Assembly (NCBI RefSeq): GCF_017377775.1
Contig: NZ_JAFVLN010000001.1
Location: 558,001 to 622,000 of the forward strand
DNA length: 64,000 nucleotides
Direction: 5' to 3'
DNA from: Streptomyces sp. VRA16 Mangrove soil
GTDB lineage: Bacteria > Actinomycetota > Actinomycetes > Streptomycetales > Streptomycetaceae
Shown piece after piece: positions 17,862 through 25,507 of the stretch. The notes under the pieces were generated by a model. It was not told the DNA's origin. It searched no databases and worked only from the letters and a program-made list of their open reading frames with translations. Made by a program: the position numbers and the translations under genes. How positions within the stretch are numbered: position 1 is the stretch's first letter; each line of letters opens with the position of its first letter.

Positions 17862-20162
17862 GTGCGGGAAGAAGAGGTCCATTACGACATCGCCGTCATC
17901 GGCGGCGGCTTGGCGGGGACCTGCGCGGCGATCGCCGCGGCCCGGCTCGGCCGACGCGTCGCGCTCGTCAACAACCGCCCGGTGCTCGGCGGCAACGCCA
18001 GCAGCGAGGTCCGCGTCTGGGTCTGCGGCGCCACCGCACACGGCGTGCACCGCTGGGCGCGGGAGACCGGCATCATGGGCGAGCTGTACACCGAGAACCA
18101 GTTCCGCAACCCCGAGGGCAACCCCTACTACTGGGACCAGGTCGTCCTCGACGCCGTCCTCGCCGAGCCCAACATCGACCTGTATCTCAACACCGATGTG
18201 CGCGAGGTCGAGGCGAGCGGCCCGCAGGACGCACGCGAGGTGCACTCCTGCACCGGCTGGATGATGGGCTCCGAACGGCGCATCACCTTCCACGCCCGCC
18301 AGTTCCTCGACTGCACCGGCGACGGACTCCTCGGCCATCTCGCCGGCGCCCGCTACCGCATAGGTCGCGAGGCGCGCGCCGAGTTCGACGAGCCCTGGGC
18401 GCCCGAGGAGGGCGACGAGGCGCTGCTCGGCTCCACGATCCTGTTCCACACCAAGGACGCGGGCCGCCCGGTGAAGTTCGTGCCGCCCGCCTACGCCAAG
18501 GATCTGAAGACCACTCCCATCCTGCGCAACCGCGTCCTGCGCACCGGGGACAACGGCTGCGACTACTGGTGGATCGAGTGGGGCGGCGAACTCGACACCG
18601 TCCACGACAACGAGCGGATCCGCGACGAACTCCAGTCCGTGATCATGGGGATCTGGGACCACATCAAGAACTCCGGTGAGTTCCCCGACGCCGAGAACCT
18701 CACCCTGGAGTGGGTCGGCTCCCTGCCCGGCAAGCGCGAGTACCGCCGCTTCCTCGGCGACCACGTCCTCACCCAGCAGGACATCCTCGGGCAGCGGCAG
18801 TTCGAGGACCGCGTCGCCTTCGGCGGCTGGTCCGTCGACCTCCACCCCGTGCAGGGCATGTACGCGGACGAACCGGGCGCCCGCCAGCGCTACGCGGACG
18901 GCATCTTCCACATCCCGCTGCGCTCCCTGTACTCGGCGAACGTGGCGAACCTGCTGTTCGCCGGGCGGAACATCTCCGCCACCCACATCGCCTTCGGCGC
19001 CACCCGTGTCATGGCCACCTGCGCCACCATCGGCGAGGCGGCCGGCACCGCCGCCGCGCTCTGCGTCACCGAGGGCCTCACCCCGCGCGAACTGGCCACC
19101 AAGCGCCCCGAGCTGGTCCGCCGTACCCTGCTGCGCCAGGACGCCTCGGTGATCGGCATCGCCGACGACGACCCCGACAACCTGGCCCGCACCGCCCGCG
19201 TCGGCGCCTCCTCGCACCGCGCCCTGCTCGCCGCCGAACCGGCGCCGGGCACCACCGGCGAGCCGTACCCGCTCACCCGCGACCTCGCGCTGCTGCTGCC
19301 CGTGGACCCGGCGCTCGACACCGTCGAGCTGCTCGTGCACGGCGCCGCCGACGGCGCGGAGCGCGAACTGACCGTGGAGCTGTGGGGCACGGGCCTCGCC
19401 GAGAACGCCGTCCCCGTCGACCGTCTGCTCACCACCACCGTGACCGTCCCCGCCGACGCCGGCACGGGACCGCACCGGGTCACGGCCCGCCTCGACCACC
19501 GCCCGGACGCCCCGCACAACGCCGTCCTGATCGTGCGCGCCTGCCCGGACACCGCCCTGGTCCTGGTGGACGAGCGCACGGACGGTGTGCTGGCGCTGCG
19601 CAGCCGGGTCGACGGCGACGCGGCCGTCGACCACGACATCCCGGAGGAGGACGGCCAGCTGGTCCTGGAGTGGCAGGCCCGTGGCCTGCGCCGCCGGACC
19701 TTCGCCTTCCGTACGGGCCCGGACACGGCGGCGTTCGCGCCCGAGCGGGCCGTCGGCGGATTCCAGCGCGCCTACGGAGGACCGCAGATGTGGGTGTCGG
19801 AACCGCTCCGTGACGAGGGCGAGTGGCTGAGCCTCGCGTGGGAGCAGGAGCAGCGGCTCACCGAGGTGCGCGTCGTGTTCGACGACGACGTCGACGAGTA
19901 CCTCAACAACCTCCACCGGCACCGCACCCCGTTCGAGGTGATGCCGGAACTCGTCCGTGACTACCGCGTCCAGAGCCGCGCCGCCGACGGCACCTGGCAC
20001 ACCCTGCTCACCGTGACGGACAACCGCCGCCGCCACCGCGTGCACGAACTGACGGGGCCCGACGGCGGACCGGTGCGCACCGACGCGCTGCGGCTCGTCG
20101 TCGACGCGACGCACGGGGCGTCCCGCGCGCACGTGATCGCGTTCAAGGCGTACGGGGCGTAG
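17862..20162 (+). CDS. FAD-dependent oxidoreductase with C-terminal accessory domain (766 aa)
   Basis: N-terminal FAD-binding Rossmann motif YDIAVIGGGLAGTCAA (GxGxxG at residues 14-19), then LVNNRPVLGGNASSEVRVW and LFAGRNISATHIAFGATRVMATCATIGEAAGTAAAL, typical of the FAD_oxidored (PF12831-type) family. After about residue 440 follows a beta-rich region (MWVSEPLRDEGEWLSLAWEQEQ) that looks like a carbohydrate-associated or discoidin-like domain. GTG 17862 has a good AGGAGG site. There is no signal peptide, so it acts in the cytosol. Its divergence from a sugar importer suggests it oxidises or otherwise activates an imported saccharide; the reaction is unknown. Its 3-prime end overlaps the convergent IclR gene by 20 nt. 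Confidence 0.8.
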   Translation: MREEEVHYDIAVIGGGLAGTCAAIAAARLGRRVALVNNRPVLGGNASSEVRVWVCGATAHGVHRWARETGIMGELYTENQFRNPEGNPYYWDQVVLDAVLAEPNIDLYLNTDVREVEASGPQDAREVHSCTGWMMGSERRITFHARQFLDCTGDGLLGHLAGARYRIGREARAEFDEPWAPEEGDEALLGSTILFHTKDAGRPVKFVPPAYAKDLKTTPILRNRVLRTGDNGCDYWWIEWGGELDTVHDNERIRDELQSVIMGIWDHIKNSGEFPDAENLTLEWVGSLPGKREYRRFLGDHVLTQQDILGQRQFEDRVAFGGWSVDLHPVQGMYADEPGARQRYADGIFHIPLRSLYSANVANLLFAGRNISATHIAFGATRVMATCATIGEAAGTAAALCVTEGLTPRELATKRPELVRRTLLRQDASVIGIADDDPDNLARTARVGASSHRALLAAEPAPGTTGEPYPLTRDLALLLPVDPALDTVELLVHGAADGAERELTVELWGTGLAENAVPVDRLLTTTVTVPADAGTGPHRVTARLDHRPDAPHNAVLIVRACPDTALVLVDERTDGVLALRSRVDGDAAVDHDIPEEDGQLVLEWQARGLRRRTFAFRTGPDTAAFAPERAVGGFQRAYGGPQMWVSEPLRDEGEWLSLAWEQEQRLTEVRVVFDDDVDEYLNNLHRHRTPFEVMPELVRDYRVQSRAADGTWHTLLTVTDNRRRHRVHELTGPDGGPVRTDALRLVVDATHGASRAHVIAFKAYGA

Positions 20163-20940
20163 CGCTTCTGGGTGTCCGGACCTCCAGGAGGTCCGGACAC
20201 GCACGGGGAAGGGCCTGGCGCTGCCCCTCCGCGTCGGCGTGGTCGCCGAGCACCGAGGTGGGGCCCCACAGCGAGATCGCGGCGACGACGTCCCCCGAGG
20301 CGTCACGGACCGGCGCGGCGAGCGAGGCGCGGCCCAGGGCGCGCTCCTCGGCCTCGACGGCGAAGCCGGAGCGGCGCACGCTGTCCAGTTCGTTGTCGAG
20401 CAGGTCGTGGCTCGTGGTCGTGTAGTCGGTGTGCGCGGCGAGCGGCTCGGGCAGCAGCTTGCGGCGCTCCTTCGGCGTGAGCCCGGTGAGCAGGCACTTG
20501 CCGATGCTGGTGGCGTGCAGCGGGGCGGTGTGACCGGCCTGCGTGTACGACTTGGGGGCGCGGGTGCCCTCGAAGTTGCACAGGAACATCAGCTCGGTGC
20601 CGCGCCGGATCGCCACGTTGGCACCCAGGCCCGTACGGGCGGCGAGGTCCTGGAGCACCATGCGCGCGGCGCGGTGCACCGGGTGCCGGTTCGCCGCGGT
20701 GGTCGCCAGCGGCAGGATGCCGAGGCTGAGCCGGTACAGGTTGCTCACAGGATCGCGTTCGACCATGTCGAGGCGTTCGAGCGTGGACAGCAGCCGGGAC
20801 GTGGTGGAGGAGCCGAGGCCGGTGAGCTCGGCGACGTCCGAGACGCGCAGTTCGGCGCGGCCGGAGTCGAGTGCCCGCAGCACCGAGACCGCTCGTTCGA
20901 CGCTCTGGTTCGTCCCGGCGTCGGTCGCCCGAGTAGCCAT
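20143..20940 (-). CDS. IclR-family transcriptional regulator (265 aa)
   Basis: N-terminal HTH (SVERAVSVLRALDSG, then ELTGLGSSTTSRLLSTLERL) and the C-terminal effector domain with LHATSIGKCLLTGLTPKER and GFAVEAEERALGRASLAAPV. ATG 20940 is preceded by GAGGAGG. Operator-like TTGCA-N5-TGCAT copies lie in its own promoter and in the importer/oxidoreductase promoter, so it probably controls this locus and itself. Odd: the last 40 residues (after GPTSVLGDH) are not the usual IclR C-terminal helix, and the DNA there holds a perfect 14-bp hairpin, so the C-terminus may be divergent or slightly altered. Confidence 0.85.
   Translation of the reverse strand: MATRATDAGTNQSVERAVSVLRALDSGRAELRVSDVAELTGLGSSTTSRLLSTLERLDMVERDPVSNLYRLSLGILPLATTAANRHPVHRAARMVLQDLAARTGLGANVAIRRGTELMFLCNFEGTRAPKSYTQAGHTAPLHATSIGKCLLTGLTPKERRKLLPEPLAAHTDYTTTSHDLLDNELDSVRRSGFAVEAEERALGRASLAAPVRDASGDVVAAISLWGPTSVLGDHADAEGQRQALPRACPDLLEVRTPRSATPRTP
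20172..20200. terminator. Perfect 14-bp hairpin at the convergent gene ends
   Basis: GTGTCCGGACCTCC, one base, then its exact complement. It begins 10 nt after the oxidoreductase stop and lies inside the 3-prime coding end of the IclR gene, so one strand of the stem is translated. Probable terminator for the oxidoreductase transcript. Confidence 0.7.
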
Positions 20941-20964
20941 GACCCTCCTCGTTCTGCAAATGGC

Positions 20965-20979
20965 TTGCACTATCTGCAT
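20965..20979. promoter_or_regulatory. Probable IclR operator copy 2 (own promoter)
   Basis: TTGCACTATCTGCAT, 25 nt upstream of the IclR start codon, shares 13 of 15 bases with the copy at 17768-17782. Position suits autorepression. Confidence 0.65.
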
Positions 20980-21042
20980 CAGCATATCGTGCTGAGCTGG
21001 TCAGCAGGGGTGTTCCGCAGGACCGGATCTGGCTGCGGTATG

Positions 21043-21078
21043 CGAGATGCCCACCGCGGATCCGCAGTGGGCATCTCG
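21043..21078 (-). terminator. Long hairpin terminator after the DUF4139 operon
   Basis: CGAGATGCCCAC (21043-21054) pairs with GTGGGCATCTCG (21067-21078), and the bases between include the palindrome GCGGATCCGC, so the stem is nearly continuous. It lies 13 nt past the minus-strand DUF4139 stop. Confidence 0.8.
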
Positions 21079-21090
21079 GCCGGAACGCCC

Positions 21091-22680
21091 TCAGAGCCCG
21101 GTGACCTTGGAGTCGGCCGACACCTCGTACACGAGCGTCACCGTGCGCCGGCCGCCGGGCGGCAGGGAGAGGTCCCAGCGGGCGATCCCGTCGGCGTCGA
21201 GCGCGTCAGGGGCGGGGGAGCAGGACTCCTTGCGCAGCCGGACCTCGACCTGCGACACCTCGGACAGCGGGATCCGTTCGCGCAGCGTGATCACGCGGTC
21301 GTCGGCCTCGCCGGGGGCGGAGAACCGGGACACGTGCAGCCGCACCGTGTGCGTGGTCACCGTCCGCTGCGTCAGCCCCGTCGTGGCCCGGCTGTCCTCG
21401 TCCTCCCGGGTCACGCGACAGGTGTCCACGCTGCCGAACGCCAGCTCCTGCGCGGCCCCCGGCGCGGTGAACTCCAGCATGCCCCGGCCGGTGAATCCGC
21501 TGCCGCGCATCAGCTCCACGGGACCGGCCAGCAGGGCGTGGCCGCTCGTGTTGGTGAACCGCACGACCTGAGTGACCAGCGGGGACAGCTCGGGCGCGCA
21601 GACGTACTCGCTCTGCGCGGGCGAGGAACCGGTCAGCAGCGGCACCCGGTGGGCATGCCCGTCGCCGGGCACCGACACCGGCGCGGATGCGCGCAGGACG
21701 CGTACCTCGCCACCGTCGTCCACCCCCGGCAGACCGGGCACCGGCGCCGGGCCGACGTCGCTGACGCTCTCGGTGCGCATCTCGATGTCGACCGTGCGGC
21801 GCTCGGCCGCGGTCCGGTCGCGCAGGGTGAGCCGGTCCGCGACGAGCCGCGGCGGAACGGTCGACTGCGAGGAACGGGCCGTCGACAGGGTCAGCCGGAC
21901 ATCGGTCCAGTCCTCGCCGGTGCGCTGCCACACCATCGCGTCCGTCTGGAGGGTCAGTTGCCCGCCGTCGAGCGTCGCCCGGTACGCGGGGCGCCACAGC
22001 GCGCACGGCGTCAGATGCCCCAGCCGCAGTTCGGCGGGGCCCGCGGCCGACGACCGTACCGTCACGTCCACATGGGCGGTGAGCTCCGGCGGCTCCTCCT
22101 CGCTGAGGTGCAACGCGTGCTGGGCGTCCCGCAGTTCGCTGCGAAGCGTCGTCGAGCGGGCCCGGACGGCGCCGAGGTCGTCCTCGTGGGCCGCGCGCTC
22201 GGCGTCCACGCGGTCCAACTCGGCGGACCAGCGCTCGGGTTCGCACTCGCCGTACCCGGCTCCCTCCCCGATCTCGCGGAGCAGATCGGCGGCGAGCCGG
22301 CTCAGCGCGTCCAGCCGGGCGTCGAGCCGGTCGCCGCGCCGCTCCAGGGACCGCAGTTCCTCGCGCAGGGCGTGCACATGGCGGCGGAGCGGGGAGTCGC
22401 TGTCGGTGGGCGGCTCGGGAGCGCGCGGTGTCCACGCGCGCACCAGGCGCACGTCGAGCACGGTGGCGCCCTCGGGACCGCGCGTGAGGTCGGCGTGCAG
22501 GCTGCGGTCGACGGCCAGCGCGCTGACCGGGCCGAGGCGCACCTGCTGGACTCCGGGCTCCAGTTGCAGGGTCGCGGTGCGTTCGACGTGCGCGCGGTCC
22601 TCCAGGCAGGTCACCGCGGTGACGGGCAGCGGGACCGGCTCGGTGGCGGTGGTGACGGTGAGGTCGGGGGATGCGGTCAT
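21091..22680 (-). CDS. DUF4139-domain protein, MuiA-like (529 aa)
   Basis: Cytosolic protein without signal peptide or membrane segment. The first third is beta-rich (VTAVTCLEDRAHVERTATL, a typical DUF4140 start), followed by a helical, probably coiled-coil region (LRRHVHALREELRSLERRGDRL to STTLRSELRDAQHALHL) and the C-terminal DUF4139 beta domain (RPAYRATLDGGQLTLQTDAMVWQ). This is the layout of mucoidy-inhibitor A-like proteins, whose biochemical role is unknown. It is 8 nt downstream of a second DUF4139 gene and ends before a strong hairpin, so the two make an operon. The tandem pair suggests a hetero-oligomer (inference). Confidence 0.8.
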   Translation of the reverse strand: MTASPDLTVTTATEPVPLPVTAVTCLEDRAHVERTATLQLEPGVQQVRLGPVSALAVDRSLHADLTRGPEGATVLDVRLVRAWTPRAPEPPTDSDSPLRRHVHALREELRSLERRGDRLDARLDALSRLAADLLREIGEGAGYGECEPERWSAELDRVDAERAAHEDDLGAVRARSTTLRSELRDAQHALHLSEEEPPELTAHVDVTVRSSAAGPAELRLGHLTPCALWRPAYRATLDGGQLTLQTDAMVWQRTGEDWTDVRLTLSTARSSQSTVPPRLVADRLTLRDRTAAERRTVDIEMRTESVSDVGPAPVPGLPGVDDGGEVRVLRASAPVSVPGDGHAHRVPLLTGSSPAQSEYVCAPELSPLVTQVVRFTNTSGHALLAGPVELMRGSGFTGRGMLEFTAPGAAQELAFGSVDTCRVTREDEDSRATTGLTQRTVTTHTVRLHVSRFSAPGEADDRVITLRERIPLSEVSQVEVRLRKESCSPAPDALDADGIARWDLSLPPGGRRTVTLVYEVSADSKVTGL

Positions 22681-22688
22681 GGCGGGTG

Positions 22689-24728
22689 TCAGCTCCTCCG
22701 GTTGCCGCCGTCGAGGGCCTTGGCGGCCGGGATCCGGATCTCGTAACCGCCGTCGAGCGCGGCGGTGCCGCCCGCGGGCACGTCGACCCGCCACAGGCGG
22801 GTCCCCGGCGCGTGCGGCTCGGGCAGCTCGGCGCCGCCCTCCGGCGTGCTCCAGTCGGCCCGCTCCTCGATCCGGATGTCGGCCTGCGTGGTGACGGGTA
22901 CGCGCTCGCGGACCTCCACGGTGACCGGGCGGGGCAGCCGGTTGACGAGCTCGACGTGGATGCGGTGGTCGAGGACGGTGGTGGTGCCCCGCAGCCCCGC
23001 GGTGGACTCGCGCTGTTCGGTCCTGCGCCCGACCCGGATCGCCTCGGCGGGCCCGAGACCGACGCGCCCGGTGCCGCCCGGGGCGAGCGTGGGCAGCGCC
23101 GTGGTCGGCAGGTGGTCGCCGTCTACCGTGACGTCCACGGGGCCGGCGAGCAGGGCCTGGTCGGTGGCGTTGGTGAGGACCAGCGTCGCGTACACCGTCT
23201 CCTCGACGGACGGCACGCACAGGTACTCCGTGCGCAGGCCGACCGGGAGTTCCGTGACGGTGACGGTGTGCCAGGTGCCGTCGGACGGGATGTCGGCGGG
23301 GCCCTGGGCGTCGTACCGGTGGTCGAAGGAACCGGCCGCGTCGCGCGGTCGCACCGCGTGTCCGGGCAGCGGCAGCGATCCCACCGACTCCGCGCGGCGC
23401 CGGTACTCGGCGGCGACCGGATCGGCTGGAGTCCCGGGGGCGAGCAGGCCGCGGCCGCCACCCGGTGCGTCGGGTCCGGCGAGCACCAGATCCGCGTAGT
23501 CGAGCTCGGCCGTGCTGGGCCGCGGGGGACCGGGCGCGGGCGGCGGCGGGGGAGGCGGGCCCCCGTACGCCGCCGGGGGGCCACCGGGAGCCACCGGCGC
23601 CGGCGGCGGAGCACTGGCGAGACCCGCGGGCGCCCCCGGCGCCGCGCCGAGGAGAGGCGGCGCCGCGACCGCCTTGGCCCGGCCGCCCGCGCGGGGCCGG
23701 GCAGCCCGCCGCGGCGGGGGCTCGGCCGTGACGATGTCCTCCTCGTCCGCCCCGGCGGCGTAACCACCCGCCACCGCAGGGCCCCACCCGGCGGGGTGCG
23801 GACCCGCCGTGTCGTACCCGGCGAACAACTCCCCGAGCCCCGCGGGGGGTTCACGCCAGCCGGACGGTGCCGGGACGGGCTGGCGGCGGCCGATCCGCAC
23901 CGGGAGCAGCTTCGGTACGCCGGTGGGCCGGTGCAGATCGGCGGTGGAGAGCCCCAGCCGCACACCGCTCCAGTCCTCGCCGGTGCGCTGCGCGACGGAG
24001 GCACGCAGCACGAGCCGTCCGCCGTCCGCATCTTGATGGTGCGTCAGCCGGTACGACGGCACCCACACCGCTCCGGGCACGCGGTACTCGATCTCGATCT
24101 CCACCGGACCGTCGGCGGATCCCTCCAGGTCCAGAGCGGCCGAGACCGTCGTTCGCACGGGAGCCGACGGCTCGTCGGCGGAAGCCTGCTCGAGACGGAC
24201 CGCGGCCAGGTCCCGCTCGTGCTCGATCCGCCGGAGCCGCTCCTCCAGTGCGGTCAGTTCCTCGTGGAGCGTCGCCAGCCGGCCGTCGACGAAATCGGCG
24301 AGCTTCAGCCACGCGTCGACCGGGGTGCGCCGGTGCGGGTCGTCGCGCTTGCGGTTCGGCGGGACCGGGCGCACGCCCGAGATCTCCTCGATCCGCCGCA
24401 GCTGCCGGTCGCGGCGGGCGGTCACGGCCCGCAGCTCCTCCGTCAACCGCTCCGCCTCACGCAGCAACTCCTGCGGCGCCTCAGGCGCGAGCGGCTCGGC
24501 GTCGACGACGATCCGGGCGCCCGTGACCCGTACCCCTGCCGCGTCCACCACCCGGGCCCGCAGCGACAGCGCGTCGAGCACCCGGGGCAGACCGTGCACC
24601 CGCACCCGGCCGTCGGCCGGGACGACGCCCCGGGTGTGCCGTCGGCACACCGCGCCCCGCGCGTGCACCACCACCGACGTGAGCTTCGACTCCCATGGCA
24701 CCCACGGCCGGTCCGCCGCGTCCGTCAT
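22689..24728 (-). CDS. DUF4139-domain protein with Pro/Gly/Ala-rich insert (679 aa)
   Basis: Same architecture as its downstream neighbour: N-terminal SKLTSVVVHARGAVCRRHT (DUF4140-like), a coiled-coil segment (LREAERLTEELRAVTARRDR and TALEERLRRIEHERDLAAVR), then YRVPGAVWVPSYRLTHH. The DUF4139 half is split by a long low-complexity insert of about 130 residues rich in Pro, Gly and Ala (GGPPPPPPPAPGPPRP), probably a disordered linker. ATG 24728 has GGAGGGG upstream. Function unknown. It is first in the two-gene operon. Confidence 0.8.
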   Translation of the reverse strand: MTDAADRPWVPWESKLTSVVVHARGAVCRRHTRGVVPADGRVRVHGLPRVLDALSLRARVVDAAGVRVTGARIVVDAEPLAPEAPQELLREAERLTEELRAVTARRDRQLRRIEEISGVRPVPPNRKRDDPHRRTPVDAWLKLADFVDGRLATLHEELTALEERLRRIEHERDLAAVRLEQASADEPSAPVRTTVSAALDLEGSADGPVEIEIEYRVPGAVWVPSYRLTHHQDADGGRLVLRASVAQRTGEDWSGVRLGLSTADLHRPTGVPKLLPVRIGRRQPVPAPSGWREPPAGLGELFAGYDTAGPHPAGWGPAVAGGYAAGADEEDIVTAEPPPRRAARPRAGGRAKAVAAPPLLGAAPGAPAGLASAPPPAPVAPGGPPAAYGGPPPPPPPAPGPPRPSTAELDYADLVLAGPDAPGGGRGLLAPGTPADPVAAEYRRRAESVGSLPLPGHAVRPRDAAGSFDHRYDAQGPADIPSDGTWHTVTVTELPVGLRTEYLCVPSVEETVYATLVLTNATDQALLAGPVDVTVDGDHLPTTALPTLAPGGTGRVGLGPAEAIRVGRRTEQRESTAGLRGTTTVLDHRIHVELVNRLPRPVTVEVRERVPVTTQADIRIEERADWSTPEGGAELPEPHAPGTRLWRVDVPAGGTAALDGGYEIRIPAAKALDGGNRRS

Positions 24729-24826
24729 CCCGTTGTCCCCTCCCGTACGCCGCCGCGGGCGGCGCCGACTTCGCACGAAGGCTACGCCGTGATCGCCGGG
24801 CCGGAAACCGGGTTCCGGACGAGGGC

Positions 24827-25507
24827 TCAGCGCGCGGGCAGGGTCGCGGCCAGCGCCGCCATGACGGGGGCCCGCCGGATGTCGATGTGCGCGAAGGTGA
24901 GCGCCTCGGCCAGGCGCGGGCGTCCGGCGCCGATCGCGTCGCAGATCTGCCGGTGCTCCGCACAGTGCTGCTCGGCCCCGCGGTCGGTGGCCGTGATGCG
25001 GAACAGCCAGTGCATCAGACCGAGCGACGGCTGGAACGAGGACTGCAGCAGCCGGTTGCCCGTCATCGTGATCAGCTCGGCGTGGAAGGCGGTGTTCGCG
25101 GCAGCGATGCCCGCCTCGTCGCCGCGCGCGGTCGCGGCCTCGGCCTCGTCCATCACCGCCCGCAGACCGGCGTGGTCGCCGCCGGCCGCGACGAGCTCGG
25201 CCGACCTGCGGGCGGCGAACACCTCCAGACTCAGGCGGAGATCGAAGAGTTCGTCGACGTCACGCAACGTCAGACGCCGTACGCGGGCGCCGCGGCGCGG
25301 CTCCAGGACGACGAGCCCCTCGGTGGCGAGGCGCGCCAGGGCCTCGCGCACCGGAACGCGCGAGACACCCAGCGACTCGGCCAGTTCGCGCTCGCGAAGC
25401 CGGGTGTCGGGCGGGTACGTCCCGTCGTGGACCCGGGCCCTGATCAGTTCCTCGGTGCGCGCCACGTGCGAGGCGACGGGCGGTTCCGCCAGTACGGCCG
25501 GCGTCAT
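24827..25507 (-). CDS. GntR-family (FCD) transcriptional regulator (226 aa)
   Basis: N-terminal winged HTH (IRARVHDGTYPPDTRLRERE, then LGVSRVPVREALARL) and an FCD effector domain with the metal/ligand His pattern (NTAFHAELITMTGN, EHRQICDAI, FAHIDI). ATG 25507 overlaps the upstream amidohydrolase stop by 4 nt, so they share a transcript that starts in the 26992-27247 divergent region. That region has three GGTATACC palindromes, matching the GntR/FCD-type operator form (inverted TGGT/ACCA), so this protein probably represses both the amidohydrolase operon and the ABC-transporter operon. Confidence 0.88.
   Translation of the reverse strand: MTPAVLAEPPVASHVARTEELIRARVHDGTYPPDTRLRERELAESLGVSRVPVREALARLATEGLVVLEPRRGARVRRLTLRDVDELFDLRLSLEVFAARRSAELVAAGGDHAGLRAVMDEAEAATARGDEAGIAAANTAFHAELITMTGNRLLQSSFQPSLGLMHWLFRITATDRGAEQHCAEHRQICDAIGAGRPRLAEALTFAHIDIRRAPVMAALAATLPAR

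Noticed and set aside
17676..20306. An 876-codon antisense frame over the FAD oxidoreductase.
   Set aside because: No domain, biased composition, and the opposite strand has a clear Rossmann protein.
20943..20985. N-terminal extension of the IclR gene (start at 20985).
   Set aside because: The extension would translate the operator at 20965-20979; ATG 20940 has a strong ribosome binding site.
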